The notes: generated by a model not told the origin, from the sequence alone. 64,000 nt of DNA from Streptomyces sp. man185 (GCA_002551355.1 NTHE01000011.1:1-64000); one strand, 5' to 3'; positions 46,291-55,574 are shown, counted from the stretch's first letter. Made by a program: numbers and translations.

Positions 46291-47052
46291 ATGTCCACCA
46301 CCGAGCAGCGTGTCGCCATCGTGACGGGAGCGGCACGGGGCATCGGCGCCGCCACCGCCGTACGCCTCGCGGCCGAGGGCCGCGCCGTCGCCGTACTCGA
46401 TCTCGACGAGGCGGCCTGCAAGGACACGGTCGAGAAGATCACCGCCGCCGGGGGCACCGCGCTCGCCGTCGGCTGCGACGTGTCGGACGCCGGCCAGGTG
46501 GAAGCCGCCGTCGCACGGGTCGCCACCGAGCTGGGCGCGCCCACGATCCTCGTGAACAACGCAGGCGTGCTCCGCGACAACCTGCTGTTCAAGATGAGCG
46601 AGTCCGACTGGGACCTCGTGATGAACGTGCACCTCAAGGGCGCGTTCCTGATGGCGAAGGCCGTTCAGGCCCACATGGTCGAGGCCAAGTTCGGCCGGAT
46701 CGTCTCGCTCTCCTCCTCCTCGGCCCTCGGCAACCGGGGTCAGGCCAACTACTCCGCGGTCAAGGCGGGGCTCCAGGGCCTCACCAAGACGCTCGCCAAG
46801 GAGCTCGGCAAGTTCGGCGTCACCGCCAACGCGGTCGCGCCCGGCTTCATCGTCACCGAGATGACCGCCCAGACCGCCGCCCGCGTCGGCATGGGCTTCG
46901 AGGAGTTCCAGGCGGCGGCCGCCACCCAGATCCCGGTCCAGCGCGTCGGCCGCCCCGAGGACGTCGCGAACGCGATCGCCTTCTTCGCGGGCGACGACGC
47001 GGGCTTCGTCTCCGGCCAGGTCATGTACGTGGCCGGCGGACCCCTCAACTGA
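46291..47052 (+). CDS. fabG: 3-oxoacyl-ACP reductase family SDR
   Basis: A 253-residue classical short-chain dehydrogenase. NADP(H)-binding TGAARGIGAATAVRLA (10-25), NNAGV, the catalytic Ser and YSAVK (SLSSSSALGNRGQANYSAVK at about 140-158) are intact. It probably reduces 3-oxoacyl-ACP or -CoA to the 3-hydroxy compound. GAGGAG precedes the ATG. The downstream SDR gene is 31 bases away in the same direction, so they form an operon under the promoter at 46154. Confidence 0.88.
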   Translation: MSTTEQRVAIVTGAARGIGAATAVRLAAEGRAVAVLDLDEAACKDTVEKITAAGGTALAVGCDVSDAGQVEAAVARVATELGAPTILVNNAGVLRDNLLFKMSESDWDLVMNVHLKGAFLMAKAVQAHMVEAKFGRIVSLSSSSALGNRGQANYSAVKAGLQGLTKTLAKELGKFGVTANAVAPGFIVTEMTAQTAARVGMGFEEFQAAAATQIPVQRVGRPEDVANAIAFFAGDDAGFVSGQVMYVAGGPLN

Positions 47053-47083
47053 TCCGGAACCGATCCGAAGGGCAGCGGACATC

Positions 47084-47839
47084 ATGACGGTGCAGGACAG
47101 TGGAAAGGTCGCCCTCATCACGGGCGCCAGCCGGGGCATCGGCTACGGGATCGCCGAGGCGCTCGTCGCCCGCGGCGACCGGGTGGCCATCACCGGGCGG
47201 GGCGAGGACGCCCTGAAGGAGGCCGTCGAGAAGCTCGGGTCCGACCGGGTGATCGGCATCGCGGGCAAGGCGCACGACGAGGCCCACCAGGCCGTGGCGG
47301 TCGAGCGCACCATGGAGGCGTTCGGCCGGGTCGACTACCTGGTCAACAACGCCGGGACGAATCCGGTCTTCGGCCCCATGGCCGAACTCGACCTCAACGT
47401 GGCCCGCAAGGTCTACGAGACCAACGTGATCTCGGCACTGGGCTTCGCCCAGCAGACCTGGAAGGCGTGGCAGCGGGAGAACGGCGGGGCGATCGTCAAC
47501 ATCGCCTCCGTCGCGGGCGTCGCCCCCTCGCCGTTCATCGGCGCGTACGGGATGTCAAAGGCGGCCATGATCAACCTGACCGCCCAGCTGGCGCACGAGT
47601 TCGCCCCGGTCGTCCGGGTCAACGCGATCGCCCCGGCCGTGGTCAAGACGAAGTTCGCCGAGGCGCTCTACGAGGGCCGCGAAGCGGAGGCGGCCGCCGC
47701 CTACCCGCTGGGCCGGCTCGGTGTGCCCGAGGACATCGGGGGTGCGGCGGCCTTCCTGACCTCCGCGCAGTCCGACTGGATCACCGGCCAGACCCTCGTG
47801 GTCGACGGAGGGATTTTCCTGAACGCGGGCGTGGGCTGA
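47084..47839 (+). CDS. Short-chain dehydrogenase/reductase
   Basis: A 251-residue SDR. Cofactor motif TGASRGIGYGIAEAL, NNAGTN at about 88 and catalytic S...YGMSK (ASVAGVAPSPFIGAYGMSK) are present, the end GQTLVVDGGIFLNAGVG is typical. Substrate unknown, probably a lipid or secondary alcohol; the co-transcribed FabG-like gene suggests acyl chemistry. GGCAGCGGA upstream of the ATG is a weak ribosome site. Confidence 0.88.
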   Translation: MTVQDSGKVALITGASRGIGYGIAEALVARGDRVAITGRGEDALKEAVEKLGSDRVIGIAGKAHDEAHQAVAVERTMEAFGRVDYLVNNAGTNPVFGPMAELDLNVARKVYETNVISALGFAQQTWKAWQRENGGAIVNIASVAGVAPSPFIGAYGMSKAAMINLTAQLAHEFAPVVRVNAIAPAVVKTKFAEALYEGREAEAAAAYPLGRLGVPEDIGGAAAFLTSAQSDWITGQTLVVDGGIFLNAGVG

Positions 47840-47896
47840 GAGCGGCCTGGACCCTTTTGGCCCTGATTGAGCCAAGTGCCCCGCCGGGCCAGCGGA

Positions 47897-47924
47897 TTGA
47901 TCCGGTGGGGCGCTGCGGTATGGT
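47897..47924 (+). promoter_or_regulatory. Promoter of the solute-binding protein gene
   Basis: TTGATC (47897-47902) and TATGGT (47919-47924) with 16 bases between them. The short leader then contains GAGGAG. Confidence 0.5.
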
Positions 47925-47957
47925 CTGCCGACCCATGGCTGATCGAGGAGCGTGCAC

Positions 47958-49538
47958 GTGTTCTACCGGGCCAGTCTGCAGGCTGCTGCAGCCCTAGCTT
48001 CCCTTTCTCTGCTGGCCGGCTGCGGTCTCCTTTCCGACAGCGGATCGGAAACGGACCAGAAGATAACCGTCGGGACCACCAGCTCCCCGTCCACACTCGA
48101 TCCGGCGGCGGCCTGGGACGGTTCCTGGGAACTGATGCGGAACGTTTACCAGACTCTGGTGAGCTTCCCTACCGGTAGTACGAGCCCGGAACCGGACGCG
48201 GCCGAATCCTGCAAGTTCACCGATGCCACGAGCATGGCGTACCGGTGCACGCTCAAGAGGAACCTCAAGTTCTCCAACGGCGAGAAGCTCGACGCCGAGG
48301 CCGTGAAGTACTCCATCGACCGCATCGTGGACATTCACTTCAAGGGCGGCCCGGCCGGATTGCTCGGCTCCCTGGACCGGATCGAGACCAAGGGCGACGA
48401 CACGGTCGTCTTCCACCTGAACAAGTCCGACGCCACGTTCCCGTTCATCCTGGCCACGCCCGCCATGTCGATCGTCGCCCCCGGCGACTACCGCAAGGAC
48501 AGGATCCGCGACGACGGCCAGGTCACCGGCTCCGGCCCGTACACCCTGGAGTCCTACGAGGACCGGGCCACCGCCGAGCTGAAGAAGAACCCGGACTACA
48601 AGGGCTTCGCCAACCGGAAGAACGACGCGGTCACCATCCGCTACTTCGAGAAGTCCGCCGACATGGTGAGCGCGCTCAAGGCCGACGAGATCGACGCCAC
48701 CTACCGGGGTCTGACCGCCGAGGAGGTCGTCAGCCTGGAGGACAACAAGGACGACAACGCCGGCCTCCAGATCGTCGAGAGCACCGGCGCGGACATCCGC
48801 TTCCTGGTCTTCAACCCGAAGGACCCGGCCGCCGCGAACCCCGCCGTCCGCAAGGCCATCGCGCATGTCGTGGACCGCGACGCGCTGGTCGAGAAGGTCT
48901 ACCGGGGCACCGCCGAGCCCCTCTACTCCATGATCCCCAAGGGTATCGCCGGACACACCACGAGCTTCTTCGACACGTTCGGCGACCCGGATGTGAACAA
49001 GGCGAAGAACATCCTGGCCGGGGCCGGCATCACCGAGCCCGTGAAGATGAACTTCTGGTACACCACCGACCGCTACGGCTCCTCCACGGAGCCCGAGTTC
49101 GAGGAACTCAAGCGGCAGCTGGAGGCCTCCGGTCTCTTCAAGGTCACCCTGAAGGGCGAGCCCTGGAAGACCTTCCAGGAGGGCTTCAACAAGGGTGAGT
49201 ACCCGGTCTTCGGCCGCGGCTGGTTCCCGGACTTCCCGGACCCCGACAACTTCGTCGCTCCCTTCGTGGGCCAGGAGTCCGTCACCGGCACCCCGTACAT
49301 CAACAAGGAGATCACCCAGCAGCTCATCCCCGCCTCGCGGCAGGAGAGCGACCGGGGCGCGGTCAGCAAGCAGTTCGAGCGGGCCCAGGAGATCCTCGTC
49401 GACGACGTCCGCCTGCTGCCCCTGTGGCAGGGAAAGCTGTACGTCGCCGCGGGCGAGGACATCGGCGGCGGCGAGCGCGCGCTCGACCCGCAGACCGTCA
49501 TGCAGATGTGGGAGCTGTACCGCAAGGCCAGTTGGTAG
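47958..49538 (+). CDS. ABC transporter substrate-binding lipoprotein (family 5)
   Basis: A 526-residue extracytoplasmic lipoprotein. The signal peptide ends in the lipobox LLAGC (about 20-24). The mature part is a peptide/opine/nickel-type binding protein: TVGTTSSPSTLDPAAAWDGS, RCTLKRNLKFSNGEKLDAEA, VTGSGPYTLESYEDR. No permease or ATPase genes flank it, so it is an orphan receptor that must share a transporter encoded elsewhere. The second of two in-frame GTGs was chosen for eight-base spacing to GAGGAG; the other adds two residues. Confidence 0.9.
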   Translation: MFYRASLQAAAALASLSLLAGCGLLSDSGSETDQKITVGTTSSPSTLDPAAAWDGSWELMRNVYQTLVSFPTGSTSPEPDAAESCKFTDATSMAYRCTLKRNLKFSNGEKLDAEAVKYSIDRIVDIHFKGGPAGLLGSLDRIETKGDDTVVFHLNKSDATFPFILATPAMSIVAPGDYRKDRIRDDGQVTGSGPYTLESYEDRATAELKKNPDYKGFANRKNDAVTIRYFEKSADMVSALKADEIDATYRGLTAEEVVSLEDNKDDNAGLQIVESTGADIRFLVFNPKDPAAANPAVRKAIAHVVDRDALVEKVYRGTAEPLYSMIPKGIAGHTTSFFDTFGDPDVNKAKNILAGAGITEPVKMNFWYTTDRYGSSTEPEFEELKRQLEASGLFKVTLKGEPWKTFQEGFNKGEYPVFGRGWFPDFPDPDNFVAPFVGQESVTGTPYINKEITQQLIPASRQESDRGAVSKQFERAQEILVDDVRLLPLWQGKLYVAAGEDIGGGERALDPQTVMQMWELYRKASW

Positions 49539-49559
49539 GCAGCGGCTGGGACAGCGGCG

Positions 49560-49581
49560 ACGGGCCTCCTCGGAGGCCCGT
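49560..49581 (+). terminator. Intrinsic terminator after the solute-binding protein gene
   Basis: ACGGGCCTCC-TC-GGAGGCCCGT is a perfect ten-base stem 21 bases past the stop, followed by TGT. Confidence 0.82.
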
Positions 49582-49642
49582 TGTCAGTGGTGACCGGTAG
49601 GTTTCGGGATCAAGAACCTGTTGCTCACCGGAGGTTGTGGAC

Positions 49643-50326
49643 GTGACCGATATCGACCTGCTGCCCGAGTCCTGGCGCGGCGTCCTCGGCGAAGAACTGC
49701 AGAAGCCGTACGTCAAGGAGCTGGCGGACTTCGTCGAGGAGGAGCGGGCCAAGGGCCCGGTGTATCCGCCGCGCGAGCAGGTCTTCGCCGCCCTGGACGC
49801 CACGCCGTACGACCAGGTGAAGGTCCTCGTCCTCGGCCAGGACCCGTATCACGGGGAGGGCCAGGGACACGGGCTCTGCTTCTCCGTGCGCCCGGGCGTC
49901 AGGACGCCGCCGTCCCTGCGCAACATCTACAAGGAGATGCAGGAGGAGCTGGGCCTGCCCGTTCCGGACAACGGCTATCTGATGCCCTGGGCCGAGCAGG
50001 GCGTCCTCCTGCTCAACGCCGTGCTCACCGTCCGCGGCGGCGAGGCCAACTCCCACAAGAACAAGGGCTGGGAGAAGATCACCGACGCCGTGATCCGCGC
50101 CGTCGCCGACCGGGCCGACCCGGCGGTCTTCGTGCTCTGGGGCAACTACGCGCAGAAGAAGCTGCCCCTGATCGACGAGGAGCGCCATGTGGTGGTGAAG
50201 GGCGCGCACCCCTCGCCGCTGTCCGCCAAGAAGTTCTTCGGCTCCCGCCCCTTCACGCAGATCAACGAGGCCGTGGCCGCCCAGGGGCACCAGCCGATCG
50301 ACTGGCGGATCCCCGACCTCGGCTGA
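49643..50326 (+). CDS. ung: Uracil-DNA glycosylase (family 1)
   Basis: A 227-residue base-excision-repair enzyme that removes uracil from DNA. The water-activating loop GQDPYHGEGQGHGLCFS (about 60-76), the LLLNAVLTV strand and the minor-groove/His loop AHPSPLS are intact. The second GTG was chosen because GGAGG is nine bases upstream; the first GTG, two codons earlier, is too close to it. Full family length. Confidence 0.95.
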   Translation: MTDIDLLPESWRGVLGEELQKPYVKELADFVEEERAKGPVYPPREQVFAALDATPYDQVKVLVLGQDPYHGEGQGHGLCFSVRPGVRTPPSLRNIYKEMQEELGLPVPDNGYLMPWAEQGVLLLNAVLTVRGGEANSHKNKGWEKITDAVIRAVADRADPAVFVLWGNYAQKKLPLIDEERHVVVKGAHPSPLSAKKFFGSRPFTQINEAVAAQGHQPIDWRIPDLG

Positions 50327-50438
50327 CGGGCTTCTCGGCGGGACACCCTCCGAGCCCGTGTCTGACCGGTTATCCGGAAGCCCGGCGTTAGCGTCGGACG
50401 GACGGGCAACCGGCTGGACGGGCGACGAGGAGACCGCA

Positions 50439-50966
50439 GTGGCGGAGCAGCAGGAGGCGTCCGACGACGCCGTCATGACCAGGATCGGCCAGGCGATCAT
50501 GCTGCTCCACGGAGGTGACCGCGAGGAGGCCCGCAACCGCTTCGGCGCGCTCTGGTCGGAGCTCGGAGCGGACGGCGACGCCCTGCACCGCTGCACCCTG
50601 GCGCACTACATGGCCGACACCCAGGACGACCCCGGCGACGAGCTGGCCTGGGACCTGCGGGCTCTGACGGCCGCCGAGGGGCTGAGAACCGCCGAGGGGC
50701 AGGGCGCCGCGGAGGGGCCGGGGGCGGTCGGGCAGCCGGGCGGCGGGCAGGCGGCGGAACACCGGGACACCCCGGCCGTCCGGGCGTTCTACCCCTCGCT
50801 GCACCTCAACCTCGCGGCGGACTACCTCAAGCTCCAGCGCCCCGACTCGGCCCGCATCCACCTCCAGCGGGCCCGCGCAGCGGCCGAGTCGCTCGCGGAC
50901 GACGGGTACGGCGGCGGGGTCCGCGCCGCCATCGACCGCCTGGAGCTCCGCATGCGGGAGCAGTGA
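50439..50966 (+). CDS. Conserved protein with TPR-like helices
   Basis: A 175-residue soluble, largely helical protein. Helix pairs such as AIMLLHGGDREEARNRFGAL and YPSLHLNLAADYLKLQRPDS, RIHLQRARAAAESLADD resemble tetratricopeptide repeats. A Gly/Glu/Ala-rich insert (GLRTAEGQGAAEGPGAVGQP) splits it. Function unknown. GTG start with GAGGAG upstream; it lies about 110 bases after ung in the same direction. Confidence 0.72.
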   Translation: MAEQQEASDDAVMTRIGQAIMLLHGGDREEARNRFGALWSELGADGDALHRCTLAHYMADTQDDPGDELAWDLRALTAAEGLRTAEGQGAAEGPGAVGQPGGGQAAEHRDTPAVRAFYPSLHLNLAADYLKLQRPDSARIHLQRARAAAESLADDGYGGGVRAAIDRLELRMREQ

Positions 50967-50995
50967 CGCTCGTACGGATCCGGCGGGCTTCCGGG

Positions 50996-51454
50996 TCAGC
51001 GGCCGTACGTCTCCGAGCAGATGCGGGCCGCCCGGCTGCCCGCCGGCCAGCCGCCGTACCCCCGGCCGAGCGCGCAGACGTCCGCCCCGCCGCCGGGGAC
51101 GCGCGGCACGGCGGGCACGTTGACGGACGGGACCCCCGGGACCCGGCGAGGCTTCTGCGGCGCCGGCGGGTCCTTGCGCTCCTGTGGACGGGCGGCCCCC
51201 GCCGGTCCGGTGCGCCGGGCCTCCGCCGGGGGCTCGGGGGAGGACGGCCGGGCGGTCGGCGGACTCGGATCCGGCACGACCTCCAGCGCCTCACGAGCGG
51301 GCGGCTGCACGATCTGCGGGGCCACGTCCTGGACCGGCCCGGTGGCCCCCGGTCGCGGGGAGGGAACGGCCCCGGGCTCCACCGAGACGCAGCCGGAGAC
51401 GGTCGTGACCGCTAACCCGACCAGGAGTTGCGCGGTGATTCTGGTTCTCTGCAC
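50996..51454 (-). CDS. Proline-rich lipoprotein
   Basis: A 152-residue exported protein. A signal helix AQLLVGLAVTTVSGC ends in a lipobox with Cys at about 22. A Pro/Arg/Ala-rich spacer of about 90 residues follows, then a short Cys-containing tail (DVCALGRGYGGWPAGSRAAR, ICSETYGR) whose two cysteines may bridge. The tail is the only conserved-looking part. Function unknown. Confidence 0.65.
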   Translation of the reverse strand: MQRTRITAQLLVGLAVTTVSGCVSVEPGAVPSPRPGATGPVQDVAPQIVQPPAREALEVVPDPSPPTARPSSPEPPAEARRTGPAGAARPQERKDPPAPQKPRRVPGVPSVNVPAVPRVPGGGADVCALGRGYGGWPAGSRAARICSETYGR

Positions 51455-51604
51455 CCGGACAACTCTGCGGTGCGGCCGGGCCTCAGGGGGCCCGGTGGGC
51501 AGGGAATGGCCCGCACGAGTGACCCGGTCAGCGGCGCGCCCCGAACCAGGCGCCGAGTCAGGCGCAGGTCCTTCGGCACGGCTTTCGGCCGGCCGCCGGT
51601 GCGG

Positions 51605-52126
51605 TCACTTGCCGGTGGCGCCGTCGACGCGCTCGCGCACCAGGTCGGCGTGGCCGTTGTGCTGGGCGTACTCCTCGATCATGTGCATGTAGATCCAGCG
51701 GAGGCTGAACGGCTTGCCCGAGGAGCCGACGCCCTTGGAGAAGTCGTCCAGGCCGAACGCGGCGGCGCATCTGCGGGCCGCCGCTATCTCAGCCCGCCAG
51801 ACGGGCTCCGTCCCGGACCAGGTGGTGGACTCCGTCACCGTGAAGTCCCCGTCCGGGTCCTCCTCGGTGGAGTAGAGGTCCGGCAGCTCCGCACCCGCCA
51901 GGATCTCGCGGAACCAGAAGCGCTCCACTTCGGCCAAGTGCTGTACGAGGCCGAGCAGCGTCAGCGCGGAGGGCGGGACGGACGCCTCGCGCAGCTGCGC
52001 GTCCGTGAGCCCGGCGCACTTCATGGCGAGCGTCTCGCGGTGGAAGTCGAGCCAGCCCTCCAGCATGGGGCGTTCGGCGGCGTCGAAGGCGGGCTCGGAG
52101 CGCACCAGGTTCCCGGAAGAAGTCAT
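51605..52126 (-). CDS. DinB-fold protein (DUF664)
   Basis: A 173-residue four-helix-bundle protein of the DinB/YfiT superfamily. Metal-ligand histidines are visible in LLGLVQHLAEVERFWF and HMIEEYAQHNGHADLVRE, and LEGWLDFHRETLAMKCAGL opens the bundle. In actinobacteria such proteins are often mycothiol-dependent transferases; the substrate here is unknown. The start with GAGG nine bases upstream was chosen over two earlier ATGs. This is unrelated to DNA polymerase IV despite the name. Confidence 0.87.
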   Translation of the reverse strand: MTSSGNLVRSEPAFDAAERPMLEGWLDFHRETLAMKCAGLTDAQLREASVPPSALTLLGLVQHLAEVERFWFREILAGAELPDLYSTEEDPDGDFTVTESTTWSGTEPVWRAEIAAARRCAAAFGLDDFSKGVGSSGKPFSLRWIYMHMIEEYAQHNGHADLVRERVDGATGK

Positions 52127-52270
52127 GGCGGCCATCCTCACCCATGATCATGTCCCTGGCCAGGGGTTTTGTGAGCGGAACCGGAGCGTGGGCCGCCGGT
52201 GGCGGCGACGTATGCTGCCGGGGCGCGAACAGCCGCGCACGGCGGCGCGGCACGGCGACAGGGAGACCTC

Positions 52271-53176
52271 GTGAAGATCGGTTGCATCGGGCTCGGCGAT
52301 ATCGCGCAGAAGGCGTATCTGCCGGTGCTCACCGCCGTACCGGGGGTCGAACCGCACCTGCAGACCCGCACCCCCGCCACGCTCCACGCCGTCGGCGACG
52401 CCCACCGCATTCCGGCCGGCGGCCGTCACACGACCCTCGACTCCCTCCTCGCCCAAGGGCTGGACGCGGCGTTCGTGCACGCCCCGACCGCCGTGCACCC
52501 GCAGATCGTGGAACGCCTCCTCGACGCCGGCGTCGCCACCTATGTCGACAAGCCGATCGCCTACGATTACGCCGAGTCCGAGCGGCTGGTGAACCTCGCC
52601 GAAGAACGCGGCGTCAGCCTCGCCGTCGGCTTCAACCGCCGCTTCGCCCCGGGCTACTCGCAGTGCGCGGAGCACCCGCGGGAGCTGATCCTCATGCAGA
52701 AGAACCGGGTCGGACTGCCCGAGGACCCCCGGACGATGATCCTCGACGACTTCATCCACGTCGTCGACACGCTGCGCTTCCTGGCCCCGGGCACCGTCGA
52801 CCACACCACCGTGCGGGCCCGGCTCGTGGACGGCCTCCTGCACCACGTGGTGCTCCAGCTGTCCGGCGACGGATTCACCGCGATCGGCATGATGAACCGG
52901 CTGAACGGGTCGACCGAGGAGATCCTCGAAGTCTCCGGCCAGGACACCAAACGGCAGGTCCTCAACCTCGCGGACGTCATCGACCACAAGGGCCAGCCCA
53001 GTGTGCGGCGGCGCGGGGACTGGGTCCCCGTGGCCCGGCAGCGCGGCATCGAGGCCTGCGTGCACGCCTTCCTCGACGCCGTGCGGCGGGGCGAGACGCT
53101 CAGTGCCCGGGACGCCCTGGCGACCCATGAACTGTGCGAGCGGGTGGTCAGGGAGGCCCTGGAGCAGGCCTCCTGA
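52271..53176 (+). CDS. Gfo/Idh/MocA-family oxidoreductase
   Basis: A 301-residue NAD(P)-dependent oxidoreductase. Rossmann motif IGCIGLGDIAQKAYLPVL at the N-terminus, the DKPIAYDY segment (the usual EKP is DKP) at about 95 and NRRFAP with a catalytic-type lysine/histidine region later. The substrate is probably a sugar or inositol derivative. GTG start with GGGAGA upstream. Its last 29 bases overlap the convergent Lnt gene. Confidence 0.86.
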   Translation: MKIGCIGLGDIAQKAYLPVLTAVPGVEPHLQTRTPATLHAVGDAHRIPAGGRHTTLDSLLAQGLDAAFVHAPTAVHPQIVERLLDAGVATYVDKPIAYDYAESERLVNLAEERGVSLAVGFNRRFAPGYSQCAEHPRELILMQKNRVGLPEDPRTMILDDFIHVVDTLRFLAPGTVDHTTVRARLVDGLLHHVVLQLSGDGFTAIGMMNRLNGSTEEILEVSGQDTKRQVLNLADVIDHKGQPSVRRRGDWVPVARQRGIEACVHAFLDAVRRGETLSARDALATHELCERVVREALEQAS

Positions 53177-54812
53177 AGGCCCGCAGCCCCTCGACGGCGC
53201 ACAGCGCGGCCAGCGCCGCGAACGCCCCGTACACCGGCCAGTCCCCGAACCGGCCGTAGAGCGTCTCCCCGCGCGCCAGCGGCAGGTCGAACACCTCCGC
53301 CGCGCTCGCGTCCGTACCCAGCGGGCGGCCCACCCGCTCGCCCCGGGGCCCGTACGCCGCGCTGATCCCGGTGAGCGTGGAGTGGACCACGGGACGGCCG
53401 TTCTCGGCGGCCCGCAGCGCCCCCAGCGACGCGTGCTGGGCCGGGGCCCAACTGTCCTGGAACGTCGAGGTGGCGGACTGGGCGACGAGCACCTGCGCGC
53501 CGTCCCGCACCAGCCTGCGGCTCATGTCGGGGAACGCCGTCTCGAAGCAGACCAGCGGGCCGATCCGCAGTCCCCGCGCCCCGTCCGGCAGGGTCATCAC
53601 CACCTGGCGGTCGCCGCGCAGCCGGTCCTCGCCCGCCGCCTTGCCCACCGAGGTCGCCCACCCCAGCAGGGAGCGGGCCGGGACGTACTCGCCGAACGGC
53701 ACCAGCCGCATCTTGTCGTAGCGGTCCCCGGTCGGCCCGCCCGGACCGACGAGCACCGCCGACTTGAAGATCCCCGACCGCCCCGAGCCGTCCGTCTGCC
53801 GGGCATCCACATTGACCAGCAGGTCCGCGCCGACCCGGCGGGACAGGTCCGCCAGCCGCCGCGCGGTCTCCGGCCGCTGCCACGCACCCGCCCCGATGCT
53901 GCTCTCGCCCCACACCACCAGGTCCACGCCCCGGCCCTCCAGCGAACGGGTCAGCTCCTCGCCCCGGTCCAGGCGGCGCGCGACACTCCCCGGCCCCTCC
54001 ACGACGCCCGGCTGCACGACGGCGATCCTGACCGTGCCCGTGCTCCCGGGCCGGGGCGCCCAGGCCCACATCGCGGTGACGGACAGGGCGCACACCACCA
54101 GCAGGACCCCGGCGGTCGTCCGGGCCCGACGGTCGGCGCACAGGAGGGCCGTGCCGGTGTTCGCCGCGAGCACCAGAAGGCTCACCAGCCACACCCCGCC
54201 CACCGAGGCGACCCGCAGGGCCGGGGCGACCTCCCACTGACTCGCGCCGAGGAGCCCCCAGGGCCCACCGAGCCCCTCCCAGGACCGGACCAGCTCGATC
54301 ATCAGCCACCCGGAGGGCACGACGACCACGGCGGCCACGGCACGCGGCGCGGAAGGCGCCCCGCCGAGCAGCCGGGACACCAGCAGCCCCCAGGGGGCCC
54401 AGAGCAGCCCGAGCAGGGCGGCCAGCAGCACGATGAAGACATGGAGGCTCGGCATCAGCCAGTGATGCACGGCGATGACGAACCCGATCCCGCCGATCCA
54501 GCCGTCGAGCGCCGCCCGGCGGGGCGAGGGGGCGGCGCGGATCAGCAGCAGCCAGGGGACCAGCGCCACATAGGCGAACCACCAGAGTCCGGGCGCGGGG
54601 AAGGCGAGCGCGGGCAGCGCCCCGGCGAGCAGCGCCGCCGCGCCCCGGGCCCAGGGGGACGAGAGCGGCCCAGCGCCGACGGAGCCCCGGCCGCCTGACG
54701 CCGGCCCCTCGCCGGAGGAGGCGACGCCGACGACGCTGTCCCCGGACGCGCTGCCTCCGGAGTCGTCGGCCGGGTTCCGGCCGGCCGGGAGACGCCCGCC
54801 CGGGATTCGCAT
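53148..54812 (-). CDS. lnt: Apolipoprotein N-acyltransferase
   Basis: A 554-residue membrane enzyme that N-acylates the terminal cysteine of lipoproteins. A long Gly/Ser-rich N-terminus is followed by about six transmembrane helices and an extracytoplasmic nitrilase domain. The catalytic triad is visible: Glu in VVWGESSIG, Lys in YDKMRLVPFGEYVP and Cys in LVCFETAFPD. A last helix follows (YGAFAALAALCAVEGL). ATG preceded by GAGGAGGG. The window also encodes several lipoproteins that could be its substrates. Confidence 0.93.
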   Translation of the reverse strand: MRIPGGRLPAGRNPADDSGGSASGDSVVGVASSGEGPASGGRGSVGAGPLSSPWARGAAALLAGALPALAFPAPGLWWFAYVALVPWLLLIRAAPSPRRAALDGWIGGIGFVIAVHHWLMPSLHVFIVLLAALLGLLWAPWGLLVSRLLGGAPSAPRAVAAVVVVPSGWLMIELVRSWEGLGGPWGLLGASQWEVAPALRVASVGGVWLVSLLVLAANTGTALLCADRRARTTAGVLLVVCALSVTAMWAWAPRPGSTGTVRIAVVQPGVVEGPGSVARRLDRGEELTRSLEGRGVDLVVWGESSIGAGAWQRPETARRLADLSRRVGADLLVNVDARQTDGSGRSGIFKSAVLVGPGGPTGDRYDKMRLVPFGEYVPARSLLGWATSVGKAAGEDRLRGDRQVVMTLPDGARGLRIGPLVCFETAFPDMSRRLVRDGAQVLVAQSATSTFQDSWAPAQHASLGALRAAENGRPVVHSTLTGISAAYGPRGERVGRPLGTDASAAEVFDLPLARGETLYGRFGDWPVYGAFAALAALCAVEGLRAFRRPAPGPP

Positions 54813-54999
54813 GCCGTGCCCTCCTCGGTCGTGCGCGGGCGGGCGGTCGCCGTCAGCGCGTCAGCCCCTGGGTACCCAGTGTGGGGGAGGTGATCCCCGC
54901 CGGACACAGGGCGCGGGCCGAGCGGGGCACGGCGGAAGGCCCCGGCGCCCCGCGGGCGGCGACGGCGGTGCGACGACAGGGCCTCGGCGCCCGGCGTCG

Positions 55000-55071
55000 G
55001 GGACGTGCGCGTCCTGGGCCTACGGGACGTGCGCGTCCTGGGCCTACGGGGCCTGCGAGTCCGGGGCCTAC
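55000..55071. repeat. Three tandem copies of a 24-bp unit
   Basis: The unit GGGACGTGCGCGTCCTGGGC plus CTAC occurs twice exactly (55000-55023, 55024-55047) and once with five changes (55048-55071). The third copy runs into the stop codon of the SnoaL-like gene, and each copy carries an in-frame TAG on that gene's strand. The rest of 54813-54999 shows no gene. Confidence 0.88.
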
Positions 55072-55574
55072 GCGTCCGGCGCCCGGCGCCACTTCTCCTG
55101 GACGGTGACCGTACGGATCAGCCAGCCCGCCTCGGCACGGTGCAGCTCGAAGGTGTAGCGGCCGCCGGTCACGAAGTCGGGTGTGGCACCGCCCAGCTGC
55201 CCGGAGTCCGCCTGCCCCGGAGCGTCCGAGCCGCTCGCCGCCTTCCGGGCCAGGCACATCGGGTTGAGGTAGTCGGCCCGCACCTCGGCCCGGTCGCCCG
55301 TATAGCCGCCCAGGTCCTCCAGGTCGATCCGGCGGTTGACGATCAGGTGCTGACGTACGGGGAAGAGGCGCATCGTCTCCTCCAGCCACCGGGCGATCTC
55401 GGCGGCCGGGCCCTCCACACCGCCCGCGCCCCGGTAGTCCGCGCGGCCGTCCGGGGTGAACAGGGCGCCGTAGTCCGACCAGGTCCCGTCGTCGACGGCC
55501 ACCGCGTACCCGGTGATCACCGCATCGATGGCAAGCCGGTCCAGCACGGTCGCGAGCGCCACACGCTGTGTCAT
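55068..55574 (-). CDS. SnoaL-like / nuclear-transport-factor-2-fold protein
   Basis: A 168-residue alpha+beta barrel protein: YAVAVDDGTWSDYGALFTPD, ADYRGAGGVEGPAAEIARWL, VRQHLIVNRRIDL and a C-terminal YTFELHRAEAGWLIRTVTVQ with EKWRR. The family includes polyketide cyclases and small hydratases; Asp and His in the pocket are consistent but no reaction can be assigned. Its 3' end sits at the edge of a 24-bp tandem repeat. No good ribosome site before ATG. Confidence 0.82.
   Translation of the reverse strand: MTQRVALATVLDRLAIDAVITGYAVAVDDGTWSDYGALFTPDGRADYRGAGGVEGPAAEIARWLEETMRLFPVRQHLIVNRRIDLEDLGGYTGDRAEVRADYLNPMCLARKAASGSDAPGQADSGQLGGATPDFVTGGRYTFELHRAEAGWLIRTVTVQEKWRRAPDA

Noticed and set aside
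51605..52126. DNA-damage polymerase because of the name DinB
   Set aside because: This is the four-helix DinB/YfiT fold, unrelated to DNA polymerase IV at 8779.
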